Shown here piece after piece: positions 44,979 through 56,800 of a stretch of 64,000 bases of DNA. The DNA is from Arctopsyche grandis (lineage: Eukaryota; Arthropoda; Insecta; Trichoptera; Hydropsychidae): assembly GCF_051622035.1 (NCBI RefSeq), contig NC_135361.1, positions 6,267,001 to 6,331,000 on the forward strand, written 5' to 3'. Made by a program: the position numbers and the translations under genes. Position 1 is the stretch's first letter; each line of letters begins with the position of its first letter. The notes under the pieces are model-generated. The model was not told the DNA's origin. It saw only the letters and a list, made by a program, of their open reading frames with translations, and made no database searches.

Positions 44979-45400
44979 ATACCAGGAAGGCATTACATGC
45001 AACCCCAATGCGCCTTCCTGGCCAATTACAAATATTGCAGCATTTTTTATTCATTATATAAGTCACGGAATTACGAGACACTGAAAAACTCGCAAATCAA
45101 TGAGACATCTATAAAATTGTACACAAACTTATTTATTGCACATTAATCAATCACAAATTATATGTGATAAATTGTATATAGGAAGGATTTTAGCCAATTT
45201 TTACCGGGAACCGTTTCAACAATGAAATCAGAGAAAATTGGCAAACTCTGATAGGAAACGATCGACCTGGAGTCACAAATCCAGGTCTGACCAACAGCAT
45301 ACTCTGAAAAATTCATTTTCACTCGAGGCCCGGCCCTGGGATCGAACCCGGCACCCCACGACGCTAAGCAGAAGCTTAACGACCGAGCTATGCTGCTAAG
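44979..45400 (-). mobile_element. Full-length tRNA-derived SINE
   Basis: On the minus strand the head reads TAGCTCGGTCGTTAAG (A box) and GGTTCGATCCC (B box), then the core ('gatcgtttcctatcagagtt'), then the tail stem-loop CCAGGAAGGC...GCCTTCCTGG. It is the reference copy for the family and the empty site for the insertion at 51833. Confidence 0.8.
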
Positions 45401-45639
45401 CATAGCTCGCAGCTAAGATAATAGAAGATAGAAAAACTATGCGGACCGAGGCTATACTTGCTATCCCGCTATTTCCCCGAGTTATAGTTCGGGTGTGTTT
45501 CAAGTTGTACCTTTCAACAGCCAGCCTAAATGTATATACAACAAGACAGCCTAAATGTATTATAAAAAGTACGATGTCTTGTTTCGTATGATTTTTTTTT
45601 GTCTTGTTTCGATTTCTGCCCAACCATCCGAAATTATAT

Positions 45640-45965
45640 GCGAACCAGGCAGTATATGTCGGAGTTTTTCATCAGGTAAAAGTCCAGTTAATTCAGGGCA
45701 CGGAAATACTATTGGCATAGCAAAGAGTATCCAATCACAGGAAGGAGCGGGTTGACCGAGCCTCGTTTCCGAGCCTAGAGGGTCCGCCCTAGACACCGGA
45801 TAGTCACAGTGCTATCCATTGTTCCATTGTTGTAAATCCTTTGTATAAAGGTTCGGCAAACCTTTAACAATGCATTTACAACCTTTGAACAATACGCGGC
45901 ACCTTCTAGGTCCGGTGTCTAGTCCGCCCTGTCGAGAATTCCGACTTTTACCTAAGGGCCTCAGC
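45640..45965. repeat. GC-rich foldback segment
   Basis: Inverted pieces around a centre near 45850: 'ctagacaccgga' against 'tccggtgtctag', 'gttgtaaat' against 'atttacaac', 'ggtaaaagtc' against 'gacttttacc'. It stands out by base composition. Probably a foldback transposable element; ends not fixed. Confidence 0.45.
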
Positions 45966-46430
45966 ACACTTGCCGGATGGTCCGGTGCGGCCCTCAAGCT
46001 GTCGGTAGCCGTTCCGGACGATCGCAGCCGCATTGAGATGGGGAAGCCGTAATCCGCATCGATCGTAACAATTTTTAAAATTTCGTCCTATGCTCGTCTC
46101 TTTGCGGTCCTATCACTATAGCTTTTGTCTTTCAAGTCCCAAAGGCATACTCTACTTTGGACTTCAAAAATGAATCGACCGGTGTCGAAAATCGTGTAGC
46201 ACTCAATCCCAACTTCCCCGCTAGTTAAACCCCCCGCACCCCTCAGTAAGTGGTGACAAGATCTCCGACCAAAAATGTATTGTAAGGCTGATCTAGGTTA
46301 TTCTATATCAATAGCTGATGAATCGTTTAGAGCTTTCGAAAAGTTCGCGGAATGCTTTGGGAAGCTGTGTTCCCCTGAATGCTACTACTCCACTTGATTG
46401 CATAAGCATTTATGAGTTCATTTTTATTTA
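45966..46430. other. Spacer, unassigned
   Basis: Mixed composition, no convincing coding frame and no match within the window. Confidence 0.4.
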
Positions 46431-46519
46431 TTTATTATTATTATTTTTTATTTTTTTATTCTGTGAATGTGTGTGTGTGTGAGTGTGCGTTTGCTGTTTA
46501 GGTGTGTGTATGTTTTGTG

Positions 46520-46524
<5 letters not shown>

Positions 46525-46574
<50 letters not shown>
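46525..46574. repeat. (TG)n microsatellite
   Basis: Almost pure TG run of about 50 bases, preceded by looser TG-rich sequence from 46466. The Cys/Val open frame across it is an artefact. Confidence 0.9.
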
Positions 46575-46580
<6 letters not shown>

Positions 46581-46585
46581 TATGC

Positions 46586-46789
46586 GGTTCGGTGATTACT
46601 GGTCACAAATTACTCGTCACAAAGTCACTAAAATCTCTATAACGGAACATCTGGCAGCCGAAAAGTCCATCATACTAACGATAACTATCATAGTAACGAG
46701 AACTTGAGTGCCAAATATTGTGTATTCGCGATTTTCATGGCAAAAATTGTCTTTGTGACCACCCCAATGTGTCGAATAGTCCAATTACC
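46586..46789 (+). mobile_element. GGTTCGG-family MITE, short form
   Basis: GGTTCGG...ATTACC with an 8-bp duplication GTTTATGC on each side. It differs from the 30056 copy at about two positions. Confidence 0.75.
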
Positions 46790-47074
46790 GTTTATGCACG
46801 TATAAACATACATACATACATACATGTATGTTTACTTGAGGTGTGCGTGCATTCGCACGGCACATTTCAGGTATTGTTTCCTAACGCATGCGCGCTTTAT
46901 GTGTTCATGCGCTGTTGTTTATTTTGTACTTGGTTATGTACAGTGTGGTTTTTTTATTAGAGCAGTGATGTGCGGTTGTTCTTGTGCGATATTCATGAAC
47001 AACCGTCTCGTTCTCCGACGAAAGAGTCTCTTGGACTGTATTCGTTGGGGGGGTGGTGGCCTCATGTTGAGGGC

Positions 47075-47445
47075 AAATGAGGGAACAGATCTTCGGCGCT
47101 CATATCGGTCCACATGCGCGTGTTTCGAAGCCAAGACAACTTTTTCCCGCCAATCCATTATTTACCTTCAATCTTCCCCATGGTTATCAAATGGAAAAAT
47201 TCGTATTTTGGACCTCTTATCATGTGTCCAAGGTACTCCATCTTTCTCTGCTTGATGACAAGCAATTTCTGCCTCTCCCTATCATGCCAAGGACAGCTTC
47301 ATTTGATATTTTTTTGGTCCACGGGATCTTCAGCATACGCCTGTAGACCCACATCTCCAAAGCTTCGATGCGGCTGATCATCCTGGTATTCAGAGTCCAC
47401 GTTTTACATCCATGTAGCAACACTGTCCTCATGTTGAGGGCTTTA
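47075..47445 (-). mobile_element. LINE RT C-terminal fragment
   Basis: On the minus strand 'LLHGCKTWTLNTRMISRIEA' then LEMWVYRRMLKIPWTKKISN is the C-terminal part common to insect LINE polyproteins. Only this piece is present, and it differs from both other LINEs in the window. Confidence 0.7.
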
Positions 47446-47792
47446 AGGGTTAAATTTCTTGACCTTTAAAGCGGGCTTAGAATCAATGGCTGAGGCCCTA
47501 AAATTAACTATCATACAAATTATTATTTTATATTCAACCCCCCTGATTTATCTTAACATATCGAACCTTGATTAATTATCTATTGCGGACATAGCGCCAG
47601 TGTGCTCTAAAGATATTACTGCCGAAAGAGAGAACTTCGACGGTATCAGCACCGAGATAAGAAACATGGTGTATGGCGGGCAGAGAGGGCAAACGTGCAG
47701 ACAATGGAGTGTGTATGGTGGGAGTGAGTCAACAGTCAGTCGTTCGTTCGCACTTGTTCGCTCCTCGTCTCCTACCCTCAGGTCTCATTCAT

Positions 47793-47834
47793 CACCTGTC
47801 ACCTGTCACCTGTCACCTGTCACCTGTCACCTGT
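47793..47834. repeat. CACCTGT x6 tandem array
   Basis: Six perfect 7-bp units, ending 21 bases before the TMEM120 ATG. Each unit contains CACCTG, an E-box. Confidence 0.9.
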
Positions 47835-47855
47835 CAGACCGGTCCCAGTCTCACC

Positions 47856-50800
47856 ATGGAGGCGACGGAATGTCACAAGGAATGGGAGGACCTGATCGCT
47901 GACTATAAACGACTGGAGGTGAACATATCCATTTAACCTCACCCACCTCACCTCACCTCGTTCTCTAACACTTTGACCTGTTTCATATCAATACATATAT
48001 ACATATTGTTATGTTTCCAGTTTATGTGAGAATACTATTCCTGTTTTTTTTTTTTATTATTATTTTTATTTATCCTTTCAGGTTTTGTCTTTCAGCGTCT
48101 CTTTAATATCGTGCAAAATCCGTCATGAATTCGGTGCAAATTAATTAGATCTAATTATAGCCGCTTTCTGAGTGTACATATGTACTTAATAAAAAATATA
48201 GATAGTGCATCGGTATCTATGTAATATGTATAATTTGATTAAAATATTTGAAATGATACATGTTCCCTTTACGTTTTTTTTTTTTTATTATCCGTATACA
48301 AATCAAATGAAAAAATATATCATAATACGACTTGGGAGTTTGTATATAGTTAAATTTAAATTGAATTTATTTGATAATATTTTGAATCATTGCCGAAGTG
48401 TTGTATATAAAATTTTATTTTATATTGATTTTGATTTATAAATGCTTTTTATAATTAGTAAATTATGTTCACGGTGCATCTTATATCTATTTTAATAGCT
48501 ACTGGATCTACTGATCATTTTCTATTTTATTTTTGTTAGTTATTTAAGTATTATACAAGTACATAGAACCTCGATTGTCCGGATTGTTAAAAACAAACTC
48601 AAATTTTACTGCTTTGAAATGCATACCATAAAAATTCGAAAATAAGACGCGAGAAATGAGTCAGTTGTCTTCAAAGTTCAATACTCAAAGGACGTTTGTT
48701 TCTTGAAAATTTGATTGCGATTTAAGTATTTATTTTTAATATTACCAATATGGAAAGAAAAACGTGTTGTATTATCATTTAAAACTTTAAAAAGCCGTAT
48801 CTTAGGACGTGACAGCTAACTTTTTCCACTATCTTCTACCTTCATCCCCAATCAGTCCGGATAATCGAGGTTCTACTGTATTATTCTAATGTTAATGTAC
48901 AGCATAATAAGAAACAAAGCTCAAAAACCTATTTAAAACTCTCGTTTTATTTTATATAAATATGTAATAAATACGTAATAAAAATTGGAAGAGCTCTAAT
49001 AATATATTGTAACATAAAGATTAGGTAAGGGGCGCTCGTGGACTGATGGTTTACTAGCGCTAATCACCTGATCTCGCGTTCGCGCCAAAATGAGCCAATA
49101 GGATCGCGCGACTCATCGACCAATAGGATCGCGCGACTCATCGACCAATAGGATCGCGCGACTCATCAACCAATAGGATCTCTCGAATACGTAGAGCGCC
49201 CGATGAGTATAAATATTGGGCGCTTTCGAACTGTAGAGCATTTGGAGCTGGAGAGTCAATGAGTGCAGACTAATAAACAACTTTTACAACATGCGTCTTT
49301 CTCTCCAATCCTGTAAACCTCTCTTCACGTCCACGCTACAATATATTCAATTATTTTGTACGTAATGATAACATCGATGGAAAACGATAAGACTAATTGG
49401 TCAGTCTATATATGTATGTGGTAGAGAATCCTGACAGATGACGCTGTTCAGCACCACAGTTGCGATGTAGCGGTTGAGGTGAAGATCAAACACGTGCGTT
49501 TTCAGTCATGTTGTTTATTAAGACGATACGTGCGGAGGTTTAGCGACCAACCGCGCGGAGCACAGGTCCAACTGCGACTAACCGTTACATCTCTACCCCT
49601 TTCCATCCCCTTCTCACAATCAGTCGTAACATACCCTTTCTCAGCCATAGCCTTTCGTTCAATTTCAACCCTACATGTATGTATATAGTAATTTTCCAAT
49701 TTAAAAAATTACATCAATGAAGACCTTTTTTTACCCATAACGGTGCACTACTTATAGATAGCAAAATATGTACACATGTTTCTTAATTTTTAGTCTTAAT
49801 TAATGTGGCCGATTGTATCGTTTTGTATATTCGGTCGGCCGATTAAGCTAGCACTTTTATGAAAAACTAGCCGTAAATTGAGTCACATGCATAATTATGT
49901 CTAATGGACTGCAATCTCATTAATCTTTTTGTTTTAAAACTTATAAATTTAATAATAGTAGGTATTATATCTGGTTTTTTACTGTCATTATACTTAATGA
50001 GCGTGATTTCACATTTTTAAAGAAATATTCATGAATTTTTATGTGCCAAAAAGTTTCCGATGAAGGTCAAGTTTATGATGCAAAGCTTTCATGTACATAT
50101 ACATACATATATTGATTTTTCATTTTAAAAATCTGATTTCAGGCGGCTAACAGAGAGTATGTAGGAAAATTAGATGAAATTAGTGACTTACAGACAAAAT
50201 GCTTGAAGGAAATTCAGCATCAACGGTACCGAATGTCTATCATATCGAGTGCTATGAAAGGGTTAGTATTTTACAATATTTATTTCATAAAATTGACGTT
50301 TGAATTGTGCCCTTTATTATTAACATGCATATTGTTTTCCAGCTTGAAAACGGGTGCAAAGTCTTACAACGACGAAAAATTAACGTTGCTAGAAAAAGAC
50401 ATAATGAAAAGAAATGCCCAACTTCACGAGATCGAACAGACGTTACCAAAGAAGAATAGCATGTACTTGAGAATTATATTAGGCAATGTAAATGTATCAA
50501 TATTGAATAAAAACGACAAGTGTGTATATGAAAATACCTTACAATGATGTATTTCAAACTGTATATATATATATATATACAACTATTGACTTTTTTCAGG
50601 TTTAAATACAAAGACGAATACGAGAAGTTTAAATTAATATTAAGCGTAATTGGATTCGTTCTTGCGGTGATAAATCTAATAACCAATTTCCGGTACGCAA
50701 CCGTTGACTATTCACACACCGAGTATATAAACACGATGCATACTAACGTTTGTCAATATTTACAGACCGCTCGAACTCATTCTGATATTCTTATTAGTAT

Positions 50801-53800
50801 GGTACTATTGCACGTTGACCATACGGGAGTCCATATTGAAGGTGAACGGCTCCCGAATCAAAGGCTGGTGGCGGCTCCACCACTTCATCTCGACGGCCGT
50901 CGCCGGAGTGCTCCTCATCTGGCCGCAGAACGAACCCTGGCAACTGTTCCGGGACCAGTTCATGTGGTTCAACGCGTACATAAGTATGCATTCATGTACA
51001 TGCCTCGGTAAATATTATTCCACGTCGCCGTTTGTTGAATGGTTTGTTATCCGTTTGTTTTTAGGCGTCGTTCAATATTTGCAATTCCGATATCAAAGCG
51101 GCGTGCTGTACCGTCTGAAAGCGCTCGGAGCCCGGCACAACATGGACATAACGATCGAAGGCTTCCACTCTTGGATGTGGAGAGGGCTGTCGTATCTTTT
51201 GCCGTTCTTGTTCGCCGGCTACATGTTCCAACTCTACAATGCCTACACACTGTTTCATATCAGTTTTCATCCGATGGCCACTTGGCAGGTACGTCTACCT
51301 TTGATCGTTGAATATGTACCGAGTGCGGCAAAAGTTCCTTTACAACGAGTTTTTTATATGACTTATAAACAAAATATATTATACTACGGCATATTATTTG
51401 ATTATTCATCGAGTTTTTTTATTTTTATGACAACACATACCGGGAAGGCATTACAGGCAACCCCAATGCGCCTTCCTGGCCAATTACAAATATAGCAGCA
51501 TTTTTCATTATATAAGTAAGTGAATTACGAGACACTGAAAAACTCGCAAATCAATGAGACATCTATCAAATCGTACACAAACTTATTTATTGCACATTAA
51601 TCGTACATAAATTATTGGTGACATATTGTATATATAGGAAGGATTTTGGCCAATGTTTACCGGGAACCGTTTCAACAATGAAATCAGAGAAAATTGGCAA
51701 ACTCTGATAGGAAACGATCGACCTGGAGTCACAAATCCAGGTCTAACCAGCAGCATACTGTGAAAAATTCATTTTTCACTCAAGGCCCGGCCCTGGGATC
51801 GAACCCGGCACCTCACCACGCTAAGCAGAAGCTTAACCTTTTGCCCGCGTCACCAAATTTAGCGAACATGCCCTGTACGCGGCTGCTTTTTTGCGGATTT
51901 TGCTATCGCGTTTTCGACTATAAATATAGGTTGTAATATTTTTTTGAATTTTACAACCTATATTTATTTTTTTTGACTACTGCCATCTATTGAATTTGGT
52001 AAAGTATACATTTAGTAATATTTTCAACCAAGTTATAAAATTTTAACACAATAGACGGCTCTTATACAGGTTGGAACTTCCAAGACATCTATGCGTGTCT
52101 CGCGCGCTGAGGGCATGTTCGCTAGGACATGTATAGTAGTCGTACGCGGTGGAAAGGTTAATAACCGAGCTATGCTGCTGGCTAGTTTTGCTTATGGTAT
52201 CACTTTTTTCCGTGCATTTGCTGTCTTCAAGTGACATCTATGAATTTTAAACTTGTACATAAATCATTCTCATATAGTGGTGATACAGTAGGTAGGATAG
52301 TTTTTAACAAATTTAATGGATGAACCATTTCAACCAGCAGAATAGACTAGTGGTTAGCATATAAAGCGGTCACGGGTTCAAATCCCACTGGTTTGTGCTG
52401 GTCAGACCTTGGATTTGTGACTGCAGATCGATCGTTTCCTATCAGAGTTTGCCAATTTATCTGATTTTCATTGAAACGGTTCCAACAAATTGGCAACCTT
52501 AATCATTTTCTCGCAAATCTTGAGTTTTCAGCAATCTCGAATTTTGCTGAATTGGATAAGATGCTGCAAATTTACAAATTTAACCTTAGATGTCTCTTTG
52601 AATGTTAATTGATATATGTATTGGCAAATCACTATCGAACTGGCGCCTCTCGGTGCTCGGCAAAATCCTAACCACCAAGCCATGCTGCTGGCTAATTCAA
52701 ATACAAAATTTAAATACTAAAGAGACTTTTGCCGCACTGTATATACCATAATATGTTTGTGCTGTTCTTTCGGGAATGCGAAAAATCGGCCCAAGTGTTG
52801 TTTTAAAATGAATGGTTTAATATGTTCTGTTCGATAGGTGCCCATGCTGAGTTTATCCTTCCTGGTATTGTTTACTGGAAACATTGTAACCACGTTATTG
52901 GTAATACCGCAAAAGTTGTCCGAGCAGGTATCGTAAATCCAACCTCTGAAGATTGCTATTTGGAAGCAATTGCGCAGCATGATTTTGAAGTAGTCGCAGT
53001 CGGCTTTGATTTGTGTATTCATTGGCTGCAAATTTTTGTTAGAAAATAATGTATGCAGATTGTTTTTTTTTTTTTTTCTCAGCTTTTTACTGACCAAACG
53101 TGACATTTAAAGGTCTATTCGAACAGCTCGGCACAGCAAAAGATTACTTCTATTCATACTATACAGCAGCGCACGTTCAGAGAAGTTTTGGCTGAGTGCA
53201 AGGCAAAATCGCCTCACATTTACATCACAGAGCGCGACGATAAGGCGCAATATTGCGTCTATACTGTCGAAATATGACGTTTCCGAAAATATTCATACGC
53301 GCATGCGCACTTTCTTTAGTACGCGTGCACTCGCTACTATGACGTGATACTTCCACATCTGATTCTGATTGATACTGTTGTGTAGGGGTGGGTGGAGGAT
53401 CCAAGTAAAAGGCCAAAGTCGTTTCACAGCATTTGTTGGTGATTAAGGAGATACACGCACTGGCAGTGCTCTGTCCAGAATGTCTTCATATCGCCTTATA
53501 ATGGATCGGTCGCTCAGGGCACCTTCGACGTCTGGTTACTTCCCTATTGTTTAGGCATGTACCCGGATGTATTCCCACGACACTCAGTCCCACGGTATCG
53601 GTCACTTCTGAGAAAGGACCAATAGCGGCCAATTCGGTGGCCATTGTTTAGCTTACATGCACTTAGTCTAGAGTAAATCCTTGAATCCAATTATAACGGT
53701 CACACAGTCTCTGGGATGCCACTCGGCCTAATCCGATTGCACTTACTTGGCGGTGTACGTAACAATACGTTACGGTGACATGTACTGCTGTATAATATGA

Positions 53801-56800
53801 ATAGATTGTGTCGGCTACTTCTGTTACGTCCACGCCACGTACATATGAGCGTGTCCATGTTACAGTCGAAGTGTATTTTCAGTTGTAATGTATTCCAACT
53901 GGCACTTTAGATCATTCATATTTGAATACAATTCAACTAGTAAATTATATATCTACAAGCGCAAATACACTTTCGAAATTGTGCGCCAGTTTTAATATAA
54001 CAGTTGAGTTTTGACAGCTCTGATCTTTTAACGAATGCTTTAGAATTCAATAATGCGTTAATATTTGCTAGGTATTACTAATAAAGGTAATGAGTATTGT
54101 ATTATAATAACACTAAGAATGTGTTCAAAATAAAAATATGACTTTCCAACTCCGTTTTATCAGTCGAGGGACGTTTTCACGAAAACCTAACCTCTCCATC
54201 TAACCCGGTACTAACTTATAGTTGAACTGTATTTTCAGTTGTAATATATTTTGGAATGTAATTCAACTTACGTGGGTTAGACGGAGTACATTCCAACTAG
54301 TCAAAATATATTACAACTGAATATACACTTCAACTATAACGGTAGTTGGCACCAGGTTAGATGGAATATATTCCAACTAGTCAAAATACTATATTACAAC
54401 TGGAAGATACACTTCAACTGTAACATCCATATAGAATGTACTGCTGTTTACGTGCGGTTGTCGGTCTGTGCTGTGCCAGTACAAATAGACTTTAACAAGT
54501 AACAAAAAAAAATTGATACATTTGCATTTGATCATTGGATTTGGGTTGACAAATTTTAATATAAACATTCACCAAACTTACGATTGTTTCGTAAATCAAC
54601 AATACACATTTGTAACTAGCAAATATATAGCATGCGTCGCCCGGGAATATTTATAATAACACCAATGATTGTTTAATATATTGATCAATTTGGTTTGGGC
54701 GATGCCAGGTATGTGCCTATTTTTCGTGCTAATTAAAATGTCTGTTTTTATTGTTAAATTTATGGATTTGCTTTCATACTGTGCGGAATAGATGTATGAA
54801 GTTGCGTACAATTAGAATCTTAAAATTACTCGGTGGGTTGGTTCAGTCAGGCAAAACTATACAGCTCTATAAATAATAAATATACAGCTTATTTATTATT
54901 GTATGAATATAATACAAGCTTTCTTTGTGTCATTAACCTTTATGCAAAAAATAGCCAAGGTCTATTAAGCATAATGAATTATCAATATTGACATAATGCC
55001 ATTACGTTTTTTAAATTTGTAATAATAAACAAAAAACTATGACATATTAGCGAGTGTCATCCTAGTCATTAGCCATCTATTATTATATTATACAATGTGT
55101 GTAAAAAATATTAATTTATTATATTTTTCAGTGTTTTGTATGATTTTATTTTTTGCATGCAGTTTTTTTCTTACTAACTTGTGTTTTTTAATCTATTTGA
55201 ACAATGTACTTAATTTCATTGGTTTTTTTTTTTTGTTTTTTTCATTTGGTGCATGGTTTGCTCGCTTTAACTACATACTATACTATGCATGTCAAATATA
55301 AGGTGCCGACGACTGGAATCATGTTCTTTTTACTCTTCGCGGGTAATACGACCACTCTCATGCGGGTCACATCCGAGAAGTGGAAAGAGGAGAAAGTCAA
55401 ATTGAGATACCGACTGAAGGCTCTAGCCGAAGTCTTGCATAACCACTTTCCAAACACCCGTCGCCTGGTACGTCTGTGCTTTTAGAATTTTCATAGACAC
55501 ATAACTTAATAAGTAACGATCTACTGTTATATATGTACAGAAAAACGACAAACGCCGAGCTTATCTTTATCTCAGCTGGGTGAGTTTATATTCGAGAGGT
55601 GAAATTATGGTATAATATTATTCTTTGTATTGGAATGTTTAACCGTTTGCCCGCGGCCGTCTTCTATGGAAGCTTTGCGCGACAAGTCTGTAGCGCGGCT
55701 GTCTTCCATAGAATTTCTGAACTTTGCACGGGATTTTGAGGCTTATATGCGCCTATTTCAACTGTTTTAAGGTTCAAAATTGGTTGAATATATTACTGAG
55801 AGTTGAATGCCATCTATTCAATTTGCTTAAAATGAATATATACCTGTCAAAATTAGTTTTTTGTGGAACCATACGGAAACCTCGTTTATGTGACGTCACG
55901 TCTTCATACAATTATGAAGAATGATTATTTGACAATTAATCCAAAACTACGAGATATATTATGTATTTTATTGTTTAAAATAATACTTTATGTGTTGATT
56001 AACATATCTGGTTACTTGAGTAAATATTCAAATCTGTATTTAAGGTCGAAAACTCGATTGCCAAATTCGCGAAAAAGGTGCCGGCGCGCACAGGGCTTGT
56101 TCGCTATATTTATTTCCGCGGGCAAAGGGTTAATAGTTTCCGATCCACTACTGTGTAGGTATATACTATCAAATTAAAAAAAAACAAAGCTTTGTATTAC
56201 TATGATGAAGCAAACCACACCCTGATGGTTAAAACCTTTGAGTGCTCGGGTCTTTTCTATTGAAAACCAGCAACGCTGAAAATTTCGCCAACATTTCCAA
56301 CTAGAACTATTTAGAAATCCAATAGAAAGCCGATATAAAAATCGTAGCTAATACAAACAAACCTAGATAACTACCGCTGAGGATTTCGAGTTTTGTAAAG
56401 GTGTGTTTAGACTATCTAATATATCTTGCAACAATATAAAATAAACAAAAGAAGTCTATTAATGAATGTATTTTTACAAAACTAGTTGCATCTTCTTCAT
56501 TGTTGTTAAAATGTAATACTCACAATCTAAATGCCAAGTTAGAATATAAAATACTCGGCAGTTGGGGATTTCCATCGAGAAATTCCGGTGTAAACCAGTC
56601 TTTATAAGCACTGACACGGATCAATGCTGCTTGGAAAGTCTAAGCGGGTAGTAATCTTGTTTATTTTTGACATATTCAAAATACAACGTCTATTGGCTTA
56701 TTTCATGGACTTGTTGGCAAAACGCTGATCTGCGTTGGTCAGCATTCAAAGGGTTAATCACTCTACTTAGGATCGCATCAACGTCAGTGATTCTATATAT

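Larger units (their letters stand above)
51319..52739. mobile_element. Tc1/mariner-like shell enclosing a nest
   Basis: Left CCGAGTGCGGCAAAAGT and right ACTTTTGCCGCACTG are inverted, each with an outer TA. This is mariner-like. The interior contains SINEs and a TTAA MITE, with no transposase recognised. TMEM120 intron 6. Confidence 0.55.

Noticed and set aside
46483-46707. Cys/Val-rich 74-aa frame
   Set aside because: Translation of a TG microsatellite.
47793-47834. CRISPR-like array
   Set aside because: A 7-bp simple tandem repeat with no spacers in a eukaryotic promoter region.
52717-53106. 129-aa minus-strand frame in TMEM120 intron 6
   Set aside because: No recognisable family, overlaps another frame on the other strand and begins at the mariner-like border; listed only as unassigned sequence.
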